From NCBI GenBank assembly GCA_052400625.1, contig JBQTGH010000002.1: DNA of 64,000 nucleotides; one strand, written 5' to 3'. The notes under the pieces were generated by a model. It saw only the letters and a list, made by a program, of their open reading frames with translations, made no database searches and was not told the origin of the DNA. A program made the position numbers and the translations under genes. Position 1 is the first letter of the stretch. Every line of letters begins with the position of its first letter. Positions 62,899-64,000 of the stretch are shown here, in pieces. The DNA comes from Thermophagus sp052400625. GTDB lineage: Bacteria; Bacteroidota; Bacteroidia; Bacteroidales; Marinilabiliaceae.

Positions 62899-62999
62899 CC
62901 GTATAAAATTTATCTAAGATGTTGCTCTAAAGAAATTCACATGACACAGTCTCATTCAATTTCTTTTATAATAAGCCTACATTGTCATGCTCGTGTCAT
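62893..62999 (-). repeat. leader-repeat copy ending at the GH26 start codon
   Basis: On the minus strand the unit runs ATGACACGAGCATGACAAT ... TCATGTGAA ... TTTTATACGGATGAAA, the ATG being that of the mannanase. It matches the neighbouring copy at about 39 of 52 bases over the right half. Arms CATGACA (62983-62989) and TGTCATG (62940-62946) pair. Confidence 0.8.
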
Positions 63000-63005
63000 C
63001 TATTT

Positions 63006-63113
63006 TTTCATCCGTATAAAATTAATTTAACTCATTGGCCGAATGGAACTCGCATGACCTCAGCTTATACATGTTCTTGTTGTGACGACTCTACGTTGTC
63101 ATGCTCGTTTCAT
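63006..63113 (-). repeat. leader-repeat copy, tandem neighbour
   Basis: Full unit on the minus strand beginning ATGAAACGAGCATGACAAC and ending TTTTATACGGATGAAA. The arms GCATGAC (63098-63104) and GTCATGC (63052-63058) pair over 7 bp. The repeat period to the next copy is 114 bp. Its terminal ATG opens only AAA AAA TAG. Confidence 0.85.
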
Positions 63114-63245
63114 TTATATTCCCTTAGAATAACTTGCCAATAAATATTTCTGCCAGCTAAAATGATCACAGATCCAAACTGGAGTGAATATGTGATATTG
63201 ATCGGTCTATTCCGTTTTAATCAATAGATAAAAAGGATTTGATCT

Positions 63246-64000
63246 TTATTTCAATGGGGTTAGTCTCAGCATAATAACATCATGTGGAGGCACCGTCGCA
63301 TTGAACGCCTTTTTTGTTTTGCCAATATTTTTTTTAGTCCATAGATTACGTATGCTATAGGGTTTTTCATTAAATGCGGTTTCGAAACCAAAGATTTCAT
63401 CCACTACATTCTCCTTTTTCCATTCAAATTCTATCACTGCCGGTTGATCCCTTCTGTTAAGGAAGCAAACGGCCCATTCATCATGGCTTAATGGTTTGAA
63501 CCAGACTTCCAGACTGTCAAGGTTATTATATTTGAACCCCTGAATTCCAAGAGAATCTTGATTTACTGCAATAACTTCCTGATTGGTTAGAATTTCTATG
63601 GTCTCTTTCGACATATTTCTCAGATCGTTACCGGCAATTAGCGGTGCCGCCAACATGGCCCACATGGAAAAGTGCGCACGATCTTCATTTACCGACAAAC
63701 CGTTACCTACTTCCAGCATATCCGGATCGTTCCAATGTCCCGGTCCGGCATATTGGCGTAATCCATCCTGCATGTCCAGAATTTTCATGACACCCCAGGA
63801 GTACCATCCGCCGTGGTCATGTTTACAATCCCAGCAAACAAAGATATCTCCTGTGGTTCGCCACATGTGGGCAATGTCATTGGCCCACTTCCATGGTTTG
63901 CTGGTGCCCCATTCACACATACTGAAAAGAACGGGGCGACCTGCTTTGTAAAGAGCATCTCTCATGGTAGAATAAGCCCCGATGGGATTGATGTTTTCCG
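63246..64000 (-). CDS. GH27 alpha-galactosidase (C-terminal part)
   Basis: The frame is open at the right edge, so the N-terminus lies outside. The visible 250 residues include ENINPIGAYSTMRDAL, SMCEWGTSKPWKWANDIAHM, the acid/base Asp in WRTTGDI, GPGHWNDPDMLEVGN and a C-terminal beta domain. GH27 removes alpha-galactosyl side chains from galactomannan. The first visible Met (63965) is internal, since the frame continues upstream through AYST. The nucleophile Asp segment is outside the window. Confidence 0.93.
   Translation of the reverse strand, partial: ENINPIGAYSTMRDALYKAGRPVLFSMCEWGTSKPWKWANDIAHMWRTTGDIFVCWDCKHDHGGWYSWGVMKILDMQDGLRQYAGPGHWNDPDMLEVGNGLSVNEDRAHFSMWAMLAAPLIAGNDLRNMSKETIEILTNQEVIAVNQDSLGIQGFKYNNLDSLEVWFKPLSHDEWAVCFLNRRDQPAVIEFEWKKENVVDEIFGFETAFNEKPYSIRNLWTKKNIGKTKKAFNATVPPHDVIMLRLTPLK

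Noticed and set aside
62893..63113. Insertion sequence or MITE
   Set aside because: No transposase, no terminal target duplication seen; the copies form tandem units with start-codon alignment, which fits a leader repeat better.

Overview
This window looks like a chromosomal segment of a Bacteroidota (Bacteroidales/Marinilabiliales-like) bacterium. Evidence: TTG-N20-TAnnTTTG promoters of the Bacteroidota type, a gliding-type ABC ATPase (gldA), an outer-membrane PorV/PorQ-like protein and a possible type IX sorting tail, a long IspG with the extra central domain, the paired methylmalonyl-CoA mutase subunits, an S16 protein with a long acidic tail, and many genes without clear Shine-Dalgarno sites. 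Both window ends cut through genes (a KAS III-like synthase on the left, a GH27 alpha-galactosidase on the right).

Layout. 1-3.5 kb: KAS III fragment, ispD, inorganic pyrophosphatase, comM/yifB. 3.5-4.5 kb: a 42-bp minisatellite and otherwise empty DNA. 4.5-11.1 kb: a plus-strand run of small membrane protein, mutL, two tandem rhomboids, a membrane-anchored EEP hydrolase, thyA and folA. 11.1-22 kb: metallo-hydrolase, acyl-CoA ligase, a divergent Crp/Fnr-OsmC pair, clpX-clpP-tig, tRNA-Leu(UAG), lptB and tatC. 22-31.4 kb: recQ, an HhH/beta-barrel protein, a PorQ-like protein, a PAP2-like membrane protein, rpoN, asnS. 31.7-40.7 kb: rplU-rpmA, serS, a DUF4286 protein, ruvC, thioredoxin, dnaE, rpsP. 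40.8-50.5 kb: mutB/mutA with a four-helix-bundle gene inserted between them, a PAS-LuxR regulator, an HU-like/DUF4469 protein followed by an unusual 23-bp array, an EEP lipoprotein, a half-size DMT transporter and an exported protein. 50.6-57.5 kb: ispG, gldA, pdxH, purE, then hpt-adk-obgE. 57.8-64 kb: a beta-mannan catabolic cluster on the minus strand.

The mannan cluster reads as one pathway. A lipoprotein GH26 mannanase and the GH27 alpha-galactosidase would trim galactomannan outside or in the periplasm. A GPH-family symporter would import mannobiose, mannobiose 2-epimerase would turn it into mannosyl-glucose, and GH130 would phosphorolyse that to mannose-1-phosphate and glucose. No SusC/SusD pair is visible; it could lie beyond 64000.

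The most unusual content is intergenic. (a) A perfectly phased 23-bp array of TTCC-N7-GGAA blocks lies at 47862-48053. (b) A ~100-bp repeat family, with a stem that covaries between copies, ends exactly at the start codons of thyA and the GH26 gene and recurs at the far end of the mannan cluster. (c) Heptameric AGATNNN repeats lie in inverted orientation around the four-helix-bundle gene. (d) A 42-bp minisatellite is open in both directions. No insertion sequence, CRISPR array, phage or rRNA gene was seen.
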